Positions 17,687 through 27,198 of a DNA stretch of 64,000 nt are shown here, in pieces; position 1 is the first letter of the stretch, and each line of letters starts with the position of its first letter. This stretch comes from Chitinophaga pinensis (GTDB lineage Bacteria; Bacteroidota; Bacteroidia; Chitinophagales; Chitinophagaceae), in NCBI GenBank assembly GCA_945876095.1, contig CAMCMP010000014.1:31254-95253 (forward strand), written 5' to 3'. Under the pieces are notes generated by a model. It worked only from the letters and a program-made list of their open reading frames with translations. It was not told the origin of the DNA and did not search any database. The position numbers and the translations under genes were made by a program.

Positions 17687-18928
17687 TTATTGAATCATAC
17701 AAGCTCCCACCGTAACGTTGCTAGTTTCATCTATTAAAATCGCTCCTCCATTTACCCGTAATTTTTTATAGGAATCATAAGGAATTGGAGTAGCTGTTTT
17801 TATTTTCACTTTTACTATATCATTCAATTGAGCTTGATCAGGAGAAGGCTCTTGTAATAAAGAGTTTACATCTAACTTATATTCAATTTCTTTTACTACC
17901 GCCTTTACAACTCGACTATTGATTTGCAGCAAATACTTATTACCTGCCTTGAGGGGTTTATTTCCCATCCAGCAGAGCAATACATCCAATTCATTTTCAA
18001 CAGTTGGGAGGTTATCTGTTTTAACAATCACATCCCCTCTACTAATGTCAATATCATGTTGCAAATGAAGCACCACACTTTGAGGCGCAAAGGCTTCTTC
18101 AACTTGTTGGCCACCGATTTCAATGGCACTAATTACACTTTGTAAACCTGAGGGTTGAACGCAAATAGTATCACCTTTTTTATAAATTCCACTAATTACT
18201 TTACCTGCATAACCCCGGTAATCATGTAAGTCATCTGTTTGAGGGCGAATCACATATTGAACTGGAAATCTAGCATCCACATAATTAATATCATTGGCAA
18301 CAGCCACATTTTCCAAAATATGTAATAAGGACTCCCCATCGTACCATGGAAAACTAGCCGATTTTTCTACAATATTATCTCCATTAATTGCACTGATAGG
18401 GATATAGGTTATATCTTTTAAACCTAGTGAAGTAGCGACTGCTGAATAATCGATCACGATATTATTATAAACATCTTGTGAATTATTTACCAAATCCATT
18501 TTATTAATCGCCACTACTACATGTGGAATATTCAACAAGGAAGCAATGATTGAATGGCGCCTAGTTTGTTCAGAAACTCCATTTCTAGCATCTACCAAAA
18601 TAATAATCAAATCAGAATTAGAAGCACCTGTTACCATATTGCGAGTATACTGTGTATGACCTGGCGCATCTGCAATAATAAATTTTCGAGTAGGCGTAGT
18701 AAAATATTTGTATGCTACGTCAATAGTAATCCCCTGCTCTCTTTCCGCTCTCAAACCATCCGTAAGTAAAGCCAAATCAATTTCACCATCTTCCCTATTT
18801 TTACTTTGCTTTTCGATAGCCTCCAACTGATCAATCATGATAGATTTACTATCATATAACAAGCGACCAATCAATGTACTTTTTCCATCATCTACGCTTC
18901 CTGCAGTTATAAATCTTAAAATATCCAT
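17687..18928 (-). CDS. cysN: Sulfate adenylyltransferase subunit 1 (GTPase)
   Basis: The GTP-hydrolysing subunit of ATP sulfurylase, which drives APS formation by CysD. It has a translation-factor-type G domain: P-loop GSVDDGKSTLIGRLL, switch DAPGHTQYTRNM and NKMD. EF-Tu-like beta domains follow. At 413 aa it lacks the C-terminal CysC (APS kinase) domain found in some CysNC fusions. The frame extends to a TTG at 18949, but ATG 18928 gives the standard MDILRFITAGS start. Confidence 0.94.
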   Translation of the reverse strand: MDILRFITAGSVDDGKSTLIGRLLYDSKSIMIDQLEAIEKQSKNREDGEIDLALLTDGLRAEREQGITIDVAYKYFTTPTRKFIIADAPGHTQYTRNMVTGASNSDLIIILVDARNGVSEQTRRHSIIASLLNIPHVVVAINKMDLVNNSQDVYNNIVIDYSAVATSLGLKDITYIPISAINGDNIVEKSASFPWYDGESLLHILENVAVANDINYVDARFPVQYVIRPQTDDLHDYRGYAGKVISGIYKKGDTICVQPSGLQSVISAIEIGGQQVEEAFAPQSVVLHLQHDIDISRGDVIVKTDNLPTVENELDVLLCWMGNKPLKAGNKYLLQINSRVVKAVVKEIEYKLDVNSLLQEPSPDQAQLNDIVKVKIKTATPIPYDSYKKLRVNGGAILIDETSNVTVGACMIQ

Positions 18929-19024
18929 AAGTATTTTTGTTACTTCCAATTCAAATGAAATGGGTTGTTATAAAAATTTAAAATAATTGACCCCTATTGT
19001 AGTTTCTAAAAAAAATAGCTGTCA

Positions 19025-19990
19025 TTAAAAATATCCACCCTTTTTTCGATCTTCCATTGCAGCTTCACTTACCCGATCATCAATCCTTGTTTCACCTCGT
19101 TCACTAGTTTTAGTAGCAATAATTTCCTTGATAATATCATCGATATTGGAGGCATTAGACTCTACTGCTGCGGTACAAGTCATATCCCCTACCGTTCTAT
19201 AGCGAACTTTTTTAATTGAAACCTTATCCCCCTCTTCAAGTTGAATAAACTCAGAAGTAGCCACCAATTGTCCTTGATATTCCAATACCTCCCGATCATG
19301 AGAAAAATAGATAGAGGGTAATTCAATTTTATTTCTGCGGATATAATTCCAGATATCCAATTCCGTCCAATTACTAATAGGAAACACTCTTACATTTTCA
19401 CCTTTATCAATTCTGCCATTATAGGTATTCCATAATTCAGGACGTTGAAGTTTGGGATCCCATTGACCAAATTCATCTCTAACAGAAAAAATTCTTTCTT
19501 TGGCTCTGGCTTTTTCTTCATCCCTTCTAGCGCCGCCAATACAAGCATCAAACTTAAACTCTTCTATAGTATCCAATAAGGTAAATGTTTGTAAAGCATT
19601 TCTGCTTGCAAATTTTCCTTTTTGCTCAGTAAGATTTTTTTCACGTATTGTATCAGCCACATTCCTTACAATTAATTTCTCTCCAATAGTTTGAGCAAAT
19701 TGATCTCTAAAATCCAATGCTTCTTGAAAATTATGTCCCGTATCGATATGCACCAAAGGAAAAGGAAACTTGCCAGGTCGAAATGCTTTTAAAGCGAGAT
19801 GTACCAAAACAATGGAGTCTTTACCACCAGAAAAAAGTAAAGCGGGGCGTTCAAATTGACCAGCTACTTCACGAAAAATGTGAATAGACTCAGATTCCAA
19901 CTGATCAAGATAATCTAGCCGTCGGTAATTTTTATCTCCTAATTCAGAAGAGGCTCTCGAAGAATCTACCAAATTTATTTTTTCACTCAT
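19025..19990 (-). CDS. cysD: Sulfate adenylyltransferase subunit 2
   Basis: The catalytic subunit of heterodimeric ATP sulfurylase. It has the PP-loop ALLFSGGKDSIVLVHLA and the family segments HIDTGHNFQEALDFRD, GGARRDEEKARAKERIFS and WTELDIWNYI. Length (321 aa) is slightly above the usual 302. It is 75 nt upstream of cysN in the same transcript, as in most bacteria. Confidence 0.95.
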   Translation of the reverse strand: MSEKINLVDSSRASSELGDKNYRRLDYLDQLESESIHIFREVAGQFERPALLFSGGKDSIVLVHLALKAFRPGKFPFPLVHIDTGHNFQEALDFRDQFAQTIGEKLIVRNVADTIREKNLTEQKGKFASRNALQTFTLLDTIEEFKFDACIGGARRDEEKARAKERIFSVRDEFGQWDPKLQRPELWNTYNGRIDKGENVRVFPISNWTELDIWNYIRRNKIELPSIYFSHDREVLEYQGQLVATSEFIQLEEGDKVSIKKVRYRTVGDMTCTAAVESNASNIDDIIKEIIATKTSERGETRIDDRVSEAAMEDRKKGGYF

Positions 19991-20060
19991 CTTGTATTTT
20001 TCTTATTGTTTTAATTCAATTATTTTACTTGTTACACTTATTTATTTTATAAAATAAATT

Positions 20061-20801
20061 CTAGTGCTTTTGAGTTTCATTTTGATTAGGTTCATGAACG
20101 TGTAAACCACATTCTTTTTTATCGGCATCTTCCCACCACCATCTGCCTGCCCTAAAATCTTCTCCAGGCTGAATGGCTCTTGTACAGGGAGCACAGCCAA
20201 TACTTACAAATCCCTTATCATGTAAAGAATTATAGGGTATATGGTGTTTTTGAATATGATTTTTTACTTCTTCAGTCGACCAATGAAGTATAGGATGGTA
20301 TTTAATTAATTGATTCGCCTCATCCCATTCCAACATCGGAAGGTTTTGGCGGTCAGGTGAATGTTCAGAGCGTAGACCAGTAATCCATATTGCATTTCCA
20401 GCAAGAGCGCGCTTTAGAGGCTCTACTTTTCGAATAAAACAACATGCCTTTCGATGATCAACTGATTCATAAAATGAATTAGGACCATTTTCTGCTACAA
20501 ACTTTTGCAATCCATCTTGATTAGGATAATATGCTTTGATATGAGTTTTATAAGCTTCATTGGTACTATTCCAAACAGAATAGGTTTCTGCAAACATTCT
20601 TCCAGTATCGAGTGTGAATATTTTTACTGGCAATTGATTACTCAATATCTCATGCGTGATTGCTTGATCTTCAAAACTAAAACTCGTAGAAAAGGTTACC
20701 TGATCGGGATATTGTTTCGTTAACAACTGAATAAAAGAGGAGATATTTAGTCCATTTAACTGATGGAGTAATTGTTCAACGCTATTTTTGGTGAGATTCA
20801 T
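20061..20801 (-). CDS. cysH: Assimilatory adenylyl-sulfate (APS) reductase, thioredoxin-dependent
   Basis: A CysH-family reductase that forms sulfite from an activated sulfate. The PP-loop derivative is STSFSFEDQAI. Two cysteine pairs are present, HRKACC (about C120-C121) and IGCAPC (about C203 and C206), as is the catalytic KKECGLH (C231). The two pairs bind a 4Fe-4S cluster in enzymes that reduce APS, while PAPS-only enzymes lack them. No APS kinase is present in the cluster, which agrees. The frame opens upstream, but ATG 20801 (MNLTKNSVEQ) matches the family. It is the first gene of the operon. Confidence 0.92.
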   Translation of the reverse strand: MNLTKNSVEQLLHQLNGLNISSFIQLLTKQYPDQVTFSTSFSFEDQAITHEILSNQLPVKIFTLDTGRMFAETYSVWNSTNEAYKTHIKAYYPNQDGLQKFVAENGPNSFYESVDHRKACCFIRKVEPLKRALAGNAIWITGLRSEHSPDRQNLPMLEWDEANQLIKYHPILHWSTEEVKNHIQKHHIPYNSLHDKGFVSIGCAPCTRAIQPGEDFRAGRWWWEDADKKECGLHVHEPNQNETQKH

Positions 20802-20954
20802 GTAATTTTTAAAATAAACTTGGATAAATAAGTGAAAAAAATTAATCAATAGTAGCCGATCAACAACAACCAATCAATGGAAAAACACAGCGAAATTTAC
20901 CATTAAGGGGAGAAATAAACACATTAAATAACATAAGTCTATTGATTTGGTAGA

Positions 20955-20986
20955 CAAATTTAAACATACCAAATGAAATGGACAAT
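20955..20986 (-). promoter_or_regulatory. Candidate promoter of the sulfate assimilation operon
   Basis: On the minus strand, ATTG (20986-20983) is followed after 20 nt by TAAATTTG (20962-20955). This fits the Bacteroidota TTTG-N19/20-TAnnTTTG pattern apart from one base in the -33 box. Transcription would start near 20948, leaving a leader of about 150 nt before the start of cysH. I saw no known riboswitch in that leader. Confidence 0.45.
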
Positions 20987-21076
20987 TTTTTTTGGATCAA
21001 ATAATATTTTTTTAATCTACAATTGCCACTAAATATAATAATTAATGTTAATATTATACTGTTTGTAAGGAATTAA

Positions 21077-21601
21077 CTAATTCTTTCTAATCAATTTGTA
21101 AATCTTGATTGCGCCCAATAAAATACCAGACAATAGGAGTAGGCCAATAATACCATATATCCAACTCATTGAATTTTTAACGGAAACTAGAAGTACGATA
21201 GCTATTAAAAAGATAGTAGCCAATTCATTCCAAATCCTCAACTGATTGGAGCTATAATGAAAAACTCCTTTCATTTCTGAAGCATATATCGAGTGTAGGG
21301 TTAAATGATAAGCATACAAAGCGACAACAAAAATAATTTTAATCCAAAGCCACTGTGGAATTGGCTGAAAGTAAGTAGCCATCCAGATTCCAAAAATAAG
21401 GGTTAAAACAGCTGAGGGCCAGGTAATGCCTAACCAAAGCCTTTTGATCATAATTGTAAACTGATCCGTTAAAATTTGTTTTTCTACAGCAGTTTTTCCT
21501 TGGGCTTCGGTATTGTAGATAAAAAGTCGGACAATGTAAAACATTCCAGCAAACCAGGTTACAATAAAAATGATATGAAGCGCCTTTATATAGAAATACA
21601 T
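21077..21601 (-). CDS. hemJ: Protoporphyrinogen IX oxidase HemJ
   Basis: A 174-aa membrane protein matching HemJ (UPF0093). The first helix FYIKALHIIFIVTWFAGMFY carries the conserved His near residue 9, and WLWIKIIFVVALYAYHLTLH carries the conserved Lys. Four to five helices are predicted. HemJ oxidises protoporphyrinogen IX to protoporphyrin IX, the step before HemH. The gene follows hemH on the same strand, separated by a repeat element. No hemG or hemY is seen, so this is the likely oxidase of the pathway. Confidence 0.88.
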   Translation of the reverse strand: MYFYIKALHIIFIVTWFAGMFYIVRLFIYNTEAQGKTAVEKQILTDQFTIMIKRLWLGITWPSAVLTLIFGIWMATYFQPIPQWLWIKIIFVVALYAYHLTLHSIYASEMKGVFHYSSNQLRIWNELATIFLIAIVLLVSVKNSMSWIYGIIGLLLLSGILLGAIKIYKLIRKN

Positions 21602-21619
21602 GTTGTATATTTTTTAATG

Positions 21620-21894
21620 TATGATGTCTGATTTAAGGATGTCTGATGTCTGATGTCTGATGTAAGGATGTCTGATATCTGATTTGGTTAAATTTGAAAG
21701 ATCTCTTTTTTTACTAGCCTAAGTAAGTCATGAAAAAGATTTCGAATGAAGAAAAATAGTAGTTCCGAAGAAAATCAGACATCCAAAAATCATACATCAG
21801 ACATCCTTAAATCAGACATCAGACATCCTTACATCAGAAATCAGACATCAGACATCCTTAAATCAGAAATCAGACATCCGACATCCTTACATCA
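21620..21894 (+). repeat. Repeat element R1: inverted TGATGTC arrays around a ~95-bp core
   Basis: The left arm repeats GATGTCTGAT-type units (21620-21684) and the right arm repeats the complement ATCAGACATC (21773-21894). The core between them (about 21681-21776) contains TTTTTTTACTAGC and AAGTAAGTCA and ends GAAGAAAAATA. The same core occurs in R2, R3 and R4. R1 fills the hemH-hemJ spacer and runs into the 3' end of hemH. Confidence 0.9.
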
Positions 21895-22934
21895 ATTACC
21901 ATCTCCTCACTACCTCCTTCAAAATCCTTCACCCATTTAGTTAATACATCCACCCACAAAGGGTTAGTATTCAGACAAGGAATCATTGTGTAGGTCTCCC
22001 CACCTGCATCCATAAAAGACTCTTTTCCTCTTTCATCGATCTCTTCTAATGTTTCCAAACAATCGCTTACAAATGCTGGGCAAAGTATTAGTAATTTCTT
22101 AACACCTTCTTTCGGCATTTTCTCCAATCGCTTATCTGTAAAGGGCTGTAACCATCCTTTGCCCAACCTAGACTGAAAAGCGATGCTATATTTATCTTCA
22201 GGTATTTGCAAGGCCTGCATTACCAATTGAGTAGTGGTAAATACCTGGTGACGATAACATTGTGCATGGGCCGGAGAAGGAATTTGACAACAGTTCTCAA
22301 CCTTAAGACAGTGACAACTAGTCACATCACTTTTACGGACATGCCTTCCCGGTATACCATGATAACTAAATAAAATATGGTCGTGGGGTTGATCAAGAAA
22401 AGGCTTTATATTTTCAGCCAAAGCATGGATATAATTGGGTTCATTATAAAAGGGTTTCAAAAATTTTAAGCTGAATGGATACTTACCTTCAATATGCACT
22501 TCCTTTGCAAAATCAACTGCAGTTTCAAATGAAGACATGGCATAATGTGGATACAAGGGTATAGCCAATACTTCGTCTATATCTGGATGATTGGTTAACA
22601 AATCATCGAAGGCTTTAGCTACAGTTGGATTTCCATAGCGCATAGCATACTTCACTGGCACATCAACCTGTTGTTGAAGGGCTTGTTGCAATTGTTTGGT
22701 CAACACCACCAAAGGAGATCCTTCCTTAGTCCAAATAGTTGCATACGCTTCGGCAGATTTTGGCGCCCTGAAGGGAACAATAATACCGTTGATTAAAACA
22801 TATCTGGCCAAAAAAGGTATATCAATTACTCTTTCATCCATTAAAAATTGTCTAAGATAAGTGCGTACATCTTTAACTGAAGTTGAATCGGGTGAGCCTA
22901 AATTCATTAAAACAACGCCTATTTTTTTTGCCAT
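21870..22934 (-). CDS. hemH: Ferrochelatase
   Basis: It inserts ferrous iron into protoporphyrin IX to make heme. The family segments are present: VVLMNLGSPDS at the N-terminus, LFSYHGIPGRHVRKSD with the catalytic His, FQSRLGKGWLQPFTD and CPAFVSDCLETLEEI with the conserved Glu. At 354 aa it is slightly long. The last eight residues (DVRMSDV and the stop) are encoded by the TGATGTC repeat array R1, so the original C-terminus has apparently been replaced or extended by repeat DNA. It is divergent from hemA. Confidence 0.95.
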   Translation of the reverse strand: MAKKIGVVLMNLGSPDSTSVKDVRTYLRQFLMDERVIDIPFLARYVLINGIIVPFRAPKSAEAYATIWTKEGSPLVVLTKQLQQALQQQVDVPVKYAMRYGNPTVAKAFDDLLTNHPDIDEVLAIPLYPHYAMSSFETAVDFAKEVHIEGKYPFSLKFLKPFYNEPNYIHALAENIKPFLDQPHDHILFSYHGIPGRHVRKSDVTSCHCLKVENCCQIPSPAHAQCYRHQVFTTTQLVMQALQIPEDKYSIAFQSRLGKGWLQPFTDKRLEKMPKEGVKKLLILCPAFVSDCLETLEEIDERGKESFMDAGGETYTMIPCLNTNPLWVDVLTKWVKDFEGGSEEMVIDVRMSDV

Positions 22935-23129
22935 AAAATAATTATATTACGATAATGCATGCGCTCTTTTTTCTTAATTTTCAATGATTTTACAAATAAT
23001 TGAAAATAAGCTGAATGCAATTGCTAATATTAGAATACAAAGTAATGACTACAATACATTTTTAAAAAGTTCATTCAGCAAAATGACAATCAAATGACAT
23101 TGAAATTAGATTTAAACCTTGGTCAGAAT

Positions 23130-23137
23130 TACTTTTG
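23130..23137 (+). promoter_or_regulatory. -7 box for the hemA operon
   Basis: TACTTTTG followed by CAT, identical over 11 bases to the box upstream of smpB. It fits the TAnnTTTG consensus. A matching -33 element is weak. Start of transcription would be near 23144, 26 nt before the hemA ATG. Confidence 0.5.
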
Positions 23138-23169
23138 CATTGAAATCAAATAAACAGTTTTTAAATAAG

Positions 23170-24414
23170 ATGCTCGAGTTGAATCCAATTAATTTATCGA
23201 ATTTCTTCATAGCGGGTATCAATTACAAAAAAACAGATGCTAATCTAAGGGGACAATATGCAATTAATAAGGATCAATACCAACAACTAATTGCAATAGC
23301 ACCTCAAATGGAGGTTACAGAATTTTTTATCCTCTCCACTTGCAATCGTACAGAAATATATGGCTTTGCCAACCAGGCTTCAAGTTTATCAAAGCTATTG
23401 TGCACTCAAACTGCAGGCTCAATTGATCGCTTTAACGAAATGGCGTATGTAAAAAAAGGTGATCAAGCAATCGAACACTTCTTTAGTGTTGCAGCTGGAC
23501 TAGATTCTCAAATATTGGGTGATTACGAGATTGTTGGACAAATAAAACAGGCGGTGAAGTTTTCCAAAGATCAACATTTTATTGGAACCTATTTGGATAG
23601 ATTAGTAAATGATGTTTTACAATGTTGCAAATCAATCAGAACTTCTACTGCATTAAGTGGAGGTACGGTATCTGTTTCCTTTGCAGCTGTACAGTATATT
23701 AAACAAAATATCAGTTCTGTTAATAATAAAAAAATTCTCTTATTGGGTACCGGTAAAATTGGCCGTAACACCTGTAAAAATTTAGTAGCCTATTTAGAAA
23801 CAAAAAATATCACACTGATCAATAGAACGGATGAGAAATCTGCTGAGCTAGCTAATGAGCTTGGATTGCAACACGCCCCAATAGATGAGTTAACTAAACA
23901 AATCCATGAATCAGCAATTATTTTAGTGGCTACTAATGCAGATCAACCAATTATAACAGCTGCTCAATTAATTAATAGTGGTACTAAACTAATTATTGAT
24001 CTATCCATTCCTTACAACGTAGAAAAATCTGCTGAAGATTTACCCAACATTACGCTGATCAATGTAGATGCACTTGCTAAGATCAAAGACGAAACCCTTC
24101 ACAAAAGAGAGGCGGAGATACCAAAGGCGAAAAATATAATTGCTAAGCATATCCAAGAATTTATGGACTGGTATGAGATGCGTAAAAATGTACCGGTTTT
24201 AAAAGCAGTTAAGCACAAACTAGAAGCGATAGAAAGCAGTTGCTTAGTTAATACAAATTTTTCTCAAATAAATACTGAGTCAAATCAAGTTGATGCCACT
24301 GAAAAAATTCAAAAAGTAATTAATGTCTTAGCCTTAAAAATGCGCAACCAAAACTACAGGGGTTGTAATTATATAGAAGCCATTAACGAATACATTGCCA
24401 TCGACTCAAACTAA
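23170..24414 (+). CDS. hemA: Glutamyl-tRNA reductase
   Basis: The first enzyme of the C5 pathway to 5-aminolevulinate. It reduces Glu-tRNA to glutamate semialdehyde. The catalytic Cys is in FILSTCNRTEIYG (about C58), followed by AAGLDSQILGDYEIVGQIK and an NADPH-binding LLGTGKIGRNTCKNL. The ORF opens at TTG 23119, but the promoter box lies inside that stretch. ATG 23170 (MLELNPINLS) is the likely start and gives 414 aa. It is followed after 6 nt by hemC. Confidence 0.94.
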   Translation: MLELNPINLSNFFIAGINYKKTDANLRGQYAINKDQYQQLIAIAPQMEVTEFFILSTCNRTEIYGFANQASSLSKLLCTQTAGSIDRFNEMAYVKKGDQAIEHFFSVAAGLDSQILGDYEIVGQIKQAVKFSKDQHFIGTYLDRLVNDVLQCCKSIRTSTALSGGTVSVSFAAVQYIKQNISSVNNKKILLLGTGKIGRNTCKNLVAYLETKNITLINRTDEKSAELANELGLQHAPIDELTKQIHESAIILVATNADQPIITAAQLINSGTKLIIDLSIPYNVEKSAEDLPNITLINVDALAKIKDETLHKREAEIPKAKNIIAKHIQEFMDWYEMRKNVPVLKAVKHKLEAIESSCLVNTNFSQINTESNQVDATEKIQKVINVLALKMRNQNYRGCNYIEAINEYIAIDSN

Positions 24415-24420
24415 TTGATT

Positions 24421-25371
24421 ATGGACAAAGTGATAAGGATAGGGACAAGGGAAAGCCAATTAGCAGTTTGGCAGGCAACACTTGTTCAACAAGAGCTTTC
24501 GAAAAATGGTTATCAGTCAGAATTAATTTATATAAAAAGTGATGGCGACCTTGATTTACATACTCCTATTTACGAATTCGGAGTTCAAGGTGTATTTACT
24601 AAGAGCCTTGATATCGCTGTTCTAAATAATACCATTGATATTGCAGTTCATTCAATGAAAGATGTCCCTATTCAATTAGCGAAGGGCATTATTCAATCCG
24701 CAGTTTTGAAGAGAGCTTCTTACAAAGATATTCTAGTTTTTAAAGACCCTTCAATTGTAGCTGAATGGGATTTATCGAATCCATCTGCCATTTCACCAAT
24801 AAAGATTCCAGGAATTATAGCCACCAGTAGTATTCGGCGAAAGGCTCAATGGCTTCACCGTTATCCCAATCATACCATAGAAATACTAAGAGGTAATGTA
24901 AATACCCGCTTGAACAAAGTCGAGCAAAGCAATTGGAATGGCGCCATCTTTGCTGCAGCAGGATTAGAAAGAATTGGACTTCGTCCAGAAAATTCAATCG
25001 ATTTAAATTGGATGTTACCTGCTCCAGCACAAGGAGCTATAATGGTAGTTTGTAGAGAAGAGGACAGTTTTAGCCTGAATGCAAGTAAGGCTTTGAATGA
25101 TAACGAGACTGTACTTTGTACTAAAATTGAGCGTGATTTTTTAAAAACATTGTTGGGTGGTTGCTCCACTCCTATCAGCGCATTAGCTCAGGTAATTGAA
25201 GGACAAATATATTTTAATGGAAATGTTTTATCGACTGACGGAAAGGAAAAAATTGAAATTGAAAAACATATTTCTTCAAATGAAACCAATAATTGGGGTG
25301 TCATTTTAGCCAATGAGATTTTAAAGAAGGGTGCTGATAAAATTATCAATGCGTTTCAAGATGGAAAATAG
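24421..25371 (+). CDS. hemC: Hydroxymethylbilane synthase (porphobilinogen deaminase)
   Basis: It polymerises four porphobilinogens into hydroxymethylbilane. It has RIGTRESQLAVWQA at the N-terminus, HSMKDVP with the catalytic Asp region, the arginine-rich ATSSIRRKAQ and RGNVNTRL, and LLGGCSTPISA with the Cys (about C248) that holds the dipyrromethane cofactor. The start is ATG 24421, six bases after the hemA stop. Its last 11 nt overlap the hemD start. Confidence 0.95.
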   Translation: MDKVIRIGTRESQLAVWQATLVQQELSKNGYQSELIYIKSDGDLDLHTPIYEFGVQGVFTKSLDIAVLNNTIDIAVHSMKDVPIQLAKGIIQSAVLKRASYKDILVFKDPSIVAEWDLSNPSAISPIKIPGIIATSSIRRKAQWLHRYPNHTIEILRGNVNTRLNKVEQSNWNGAIFAAAGLERIGLRPENSIDLNWMLPAPAQGAIMVVCREEDSFSLNASKALNDNETVLCTKIERDFLKTLLGGCSTPISALAQVIEGQIYFNGNVLSTDGKEKIEIEKHISSNETNNWGVILANEILKKGADKIINAFQDGK

Positions 25372-26062
25372 AATTCAAATATTAAGTACCCGACCTATAC
25401 AGCAATCGCTGATTAAAGATGCACGAGATGCTGGTATTGATATTGATGAACTTACATTTATAGAAACCAATCCTATTCAATCAAAACTGGTTGATAAGGA
25501 AATTGAAAATACCTTGAAAGAAAGAGCCACTGTTGTTTTTACAAGCATGAACGCAGTAGAAGTAGTTGGCAACCAGATTAAAGAACATCAACCGAACTGG
25601 AAAATATATTGTATGGGCACCACTACTCAACAGTTGGTAGTGAAATTTTTTGGACAAAACGCTATTGCAGGAACTGCAAATGATGCAGCTTCTCTTGCAA
25701 AGCAAATAATAAAAAATCAACCAAAAGAAAAACTTATTTTCTTTTGTGGAGACCAACGAAGAGATGAGTTACCTGAACTATTAAAACAACATTCAATAGA
25801 AGCAAAGGAGACAATTGTTTATGAAACGACAGCAATCCATCACCTCATTCAAAAACAATATGATGGTATACTATTTTTTAGCCCTAGTGCGGTAGAGAGT
25901 TTTTTTACCAACAACAAAGCAGTAGAGAATACAGTGCTTTTTGCCATAGGAAATACTACTGCAAAAGAATTAAAAAAACACAGCAATAATAAAATCGTCA
26001 TTTCAAATGAACCAGGAAAAGAAAATCTTGCAAAAACAATGATTAATTTTTTTAATGCTTAA
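25361..26062 (+). CDS. hemD: Uroporphyrinogen-III synthase
   Basis: It cyclises hydroxymethylbilane with ring D inversion to uroporphyrinogen III, the last common precursor of heme and siroheme. The sequence is divergent, as usual for HemD. It shows the two-domain pattern: ILSTRP at the start, VVFTSMNAVEVV, VYETTA and ILFFSPSAVESFF, with FAIGNTTAKELK in the second domain. I take ATG 25361 (MENRIQI) as the start, which overlaps the hemC end by 11 nt and suggests translational coupling. Length is 233 aa. Confidence 0.88.
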   Translation: MENRIQILSTRPIQQSLIKDARDAGIDIDELTFIETNPIQSKLVDKEIENTLKERATVVFTSMNAVEVVGNQIKEHQPNWKIYCMGTTTQQLVVKFFGQNAIAGTANDAASLAKQIIKNQPKEKLIFFCGDQRRDELPELLKQHSIEAKETIVYETTAIHHLIQKQYDGILFFSPSAVESFFTNNKAVENTVLFAIGNTTAKELKKHSNNKIVISNEPGKENLAKTMINFFNA

Positions 26063-26133
26063 CTATTCAAAAAAAACTGTTTAATCAAAAAAAACTTTCA
26101 CAACATTTTATAAATCTTCATTTTAATAAATAA

Positions 26134-27162
26134 ATGTCTGCAATTAAAAATGACCTTTTGCTAAGGGTTTTAAGAAAAGAAAAAGTTGAGCGTCCGCCAG
26201 TTTGGATGATGCGTCAAGCAGGCAGATACTTGCCCGACTATTTAAAATTAAAAGCCAAATACGATTTCTTTACAAGGGTTCAAACGCCTGAGTTGGCCTG
26301 TGAAATTACTTTGCAGCCTATAGATCAAATTGGTGTAGACGCTGCAATTATCTTCTCTGACATACTAGTGATTCCCCAAGCTATGGGACTGAAAGTATTG
26401 ATGGAAGAAGGGAAAGGTCCTTCCCTTCCGAAAATTATTGAAACACAAAAAGATATTGATGAATTAATCACTGATGGAGCAGAGGATAGTTTACGCTATA
26501 TGTATGATGCATTGTCGCTAACCAAAAGAGAATTAAATGGAAGAGTTCCACTGATTGGTTTTGCCGGTGCCCCTTGGACCATCCTTTGTTATATGGTAGA
26601 AGGTAAGGGAAGTAAGACATGGGAAAAGGCCAAGCAGTTTGCCTACACCCAACCTTTATTAGCTCACCAGTTACTGCAAAAAATCACTGATATCACCATT
26701 AGTTATTTGAAATTACAGGCGCGTGCAGGTGCAGACACCGTTCAGCTATTTGATAGTTGGGCAGGTTCGTTAAGCCCGGCAGATTTTAAAATATTCGCAC
26801 AGCCTTACCTATTACAAATAGCGGATGCGCTCAAAGATGAAGTGCCTGTCATCCTTTTTCCAAAAGGAAGTTGGTATGCGCTCAAAGAGCTAAGTGAAAG
26901 TAGTGCTGCAGGTGTTGGCATAGATTGGTGTATCAGCCCTGAATATGCTAGAAAGCTAACTAATAATAAAATTGTATTGCAAGGTAATTTTGATCCCGCC
27001 AAATTATTAGCCCCTATCCCTGAAATAAAAAAAGCAGTAAAAGAAATGATTGATGCGTTTGGTGTACAAAATTATATTGCCAATTTAGGACATGGTATAA
27101 CGCCCAATATTCCAGTAGACCATGCTAGAGCATTTGTGGATGCCGTGAAAGAATATAGGTAA
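26134..27162 (+). CDS. hemE: Uroporphyrinogen decarboxylase
   Basis: It decarboxylates the four acetate side chains of uroporphyrinogen III to give coproporphyrinogen III. The N-terminal signature is [17 protein letters not shown]. The substrate region [16 protein letters not shown] and the C-terminal [22 protein letters not shown] are typical. Length is 342 aa. It follows hemD by 71 nt and precedes hemF by 36 nt. Confidence 0.96.
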   Translation: MSAIKNDLLLRVLRKEKVERPPVWMMRQAGRYLPDYLKLKAKYDFFTRVQTPELACEITLQPIDQIGVDAAIIFSDILVIPQAMGLKVLMEEGKGPSLPKIIETQKDIDELITDGAEDSLRYMYDALSLTKRELNGRVPLIGFAGAPWTILCYMVEGKGSKTWEKAKQFAYTQPLLAHQLLQKITDITISYLKLQARAGADTVQLFDSWAGSLSPADFKIFAQPYLLQIADALKDEVPVILFPKGSWYALKELSESSAAGVGIDWCISPEYARKLTNNKIVLQGNFDPAKLLAPIPEIKKAVKEMIDAFGVQNYIANLGHGITPNIPVDHARAFVDAVKEYR

Positions 27163-27198
27163 ACTCTAAAATCAATAATTTTTTCTATAAAAGATATC

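Noticed and set aside
20802..20873. Extended N-terminus of CysH starting with MVVVDRLLLINFF
   Set aside because: The hydrophobic 24 residues are not found in this cytosolic enzyme family, and ATG 20801 gives the usual start.
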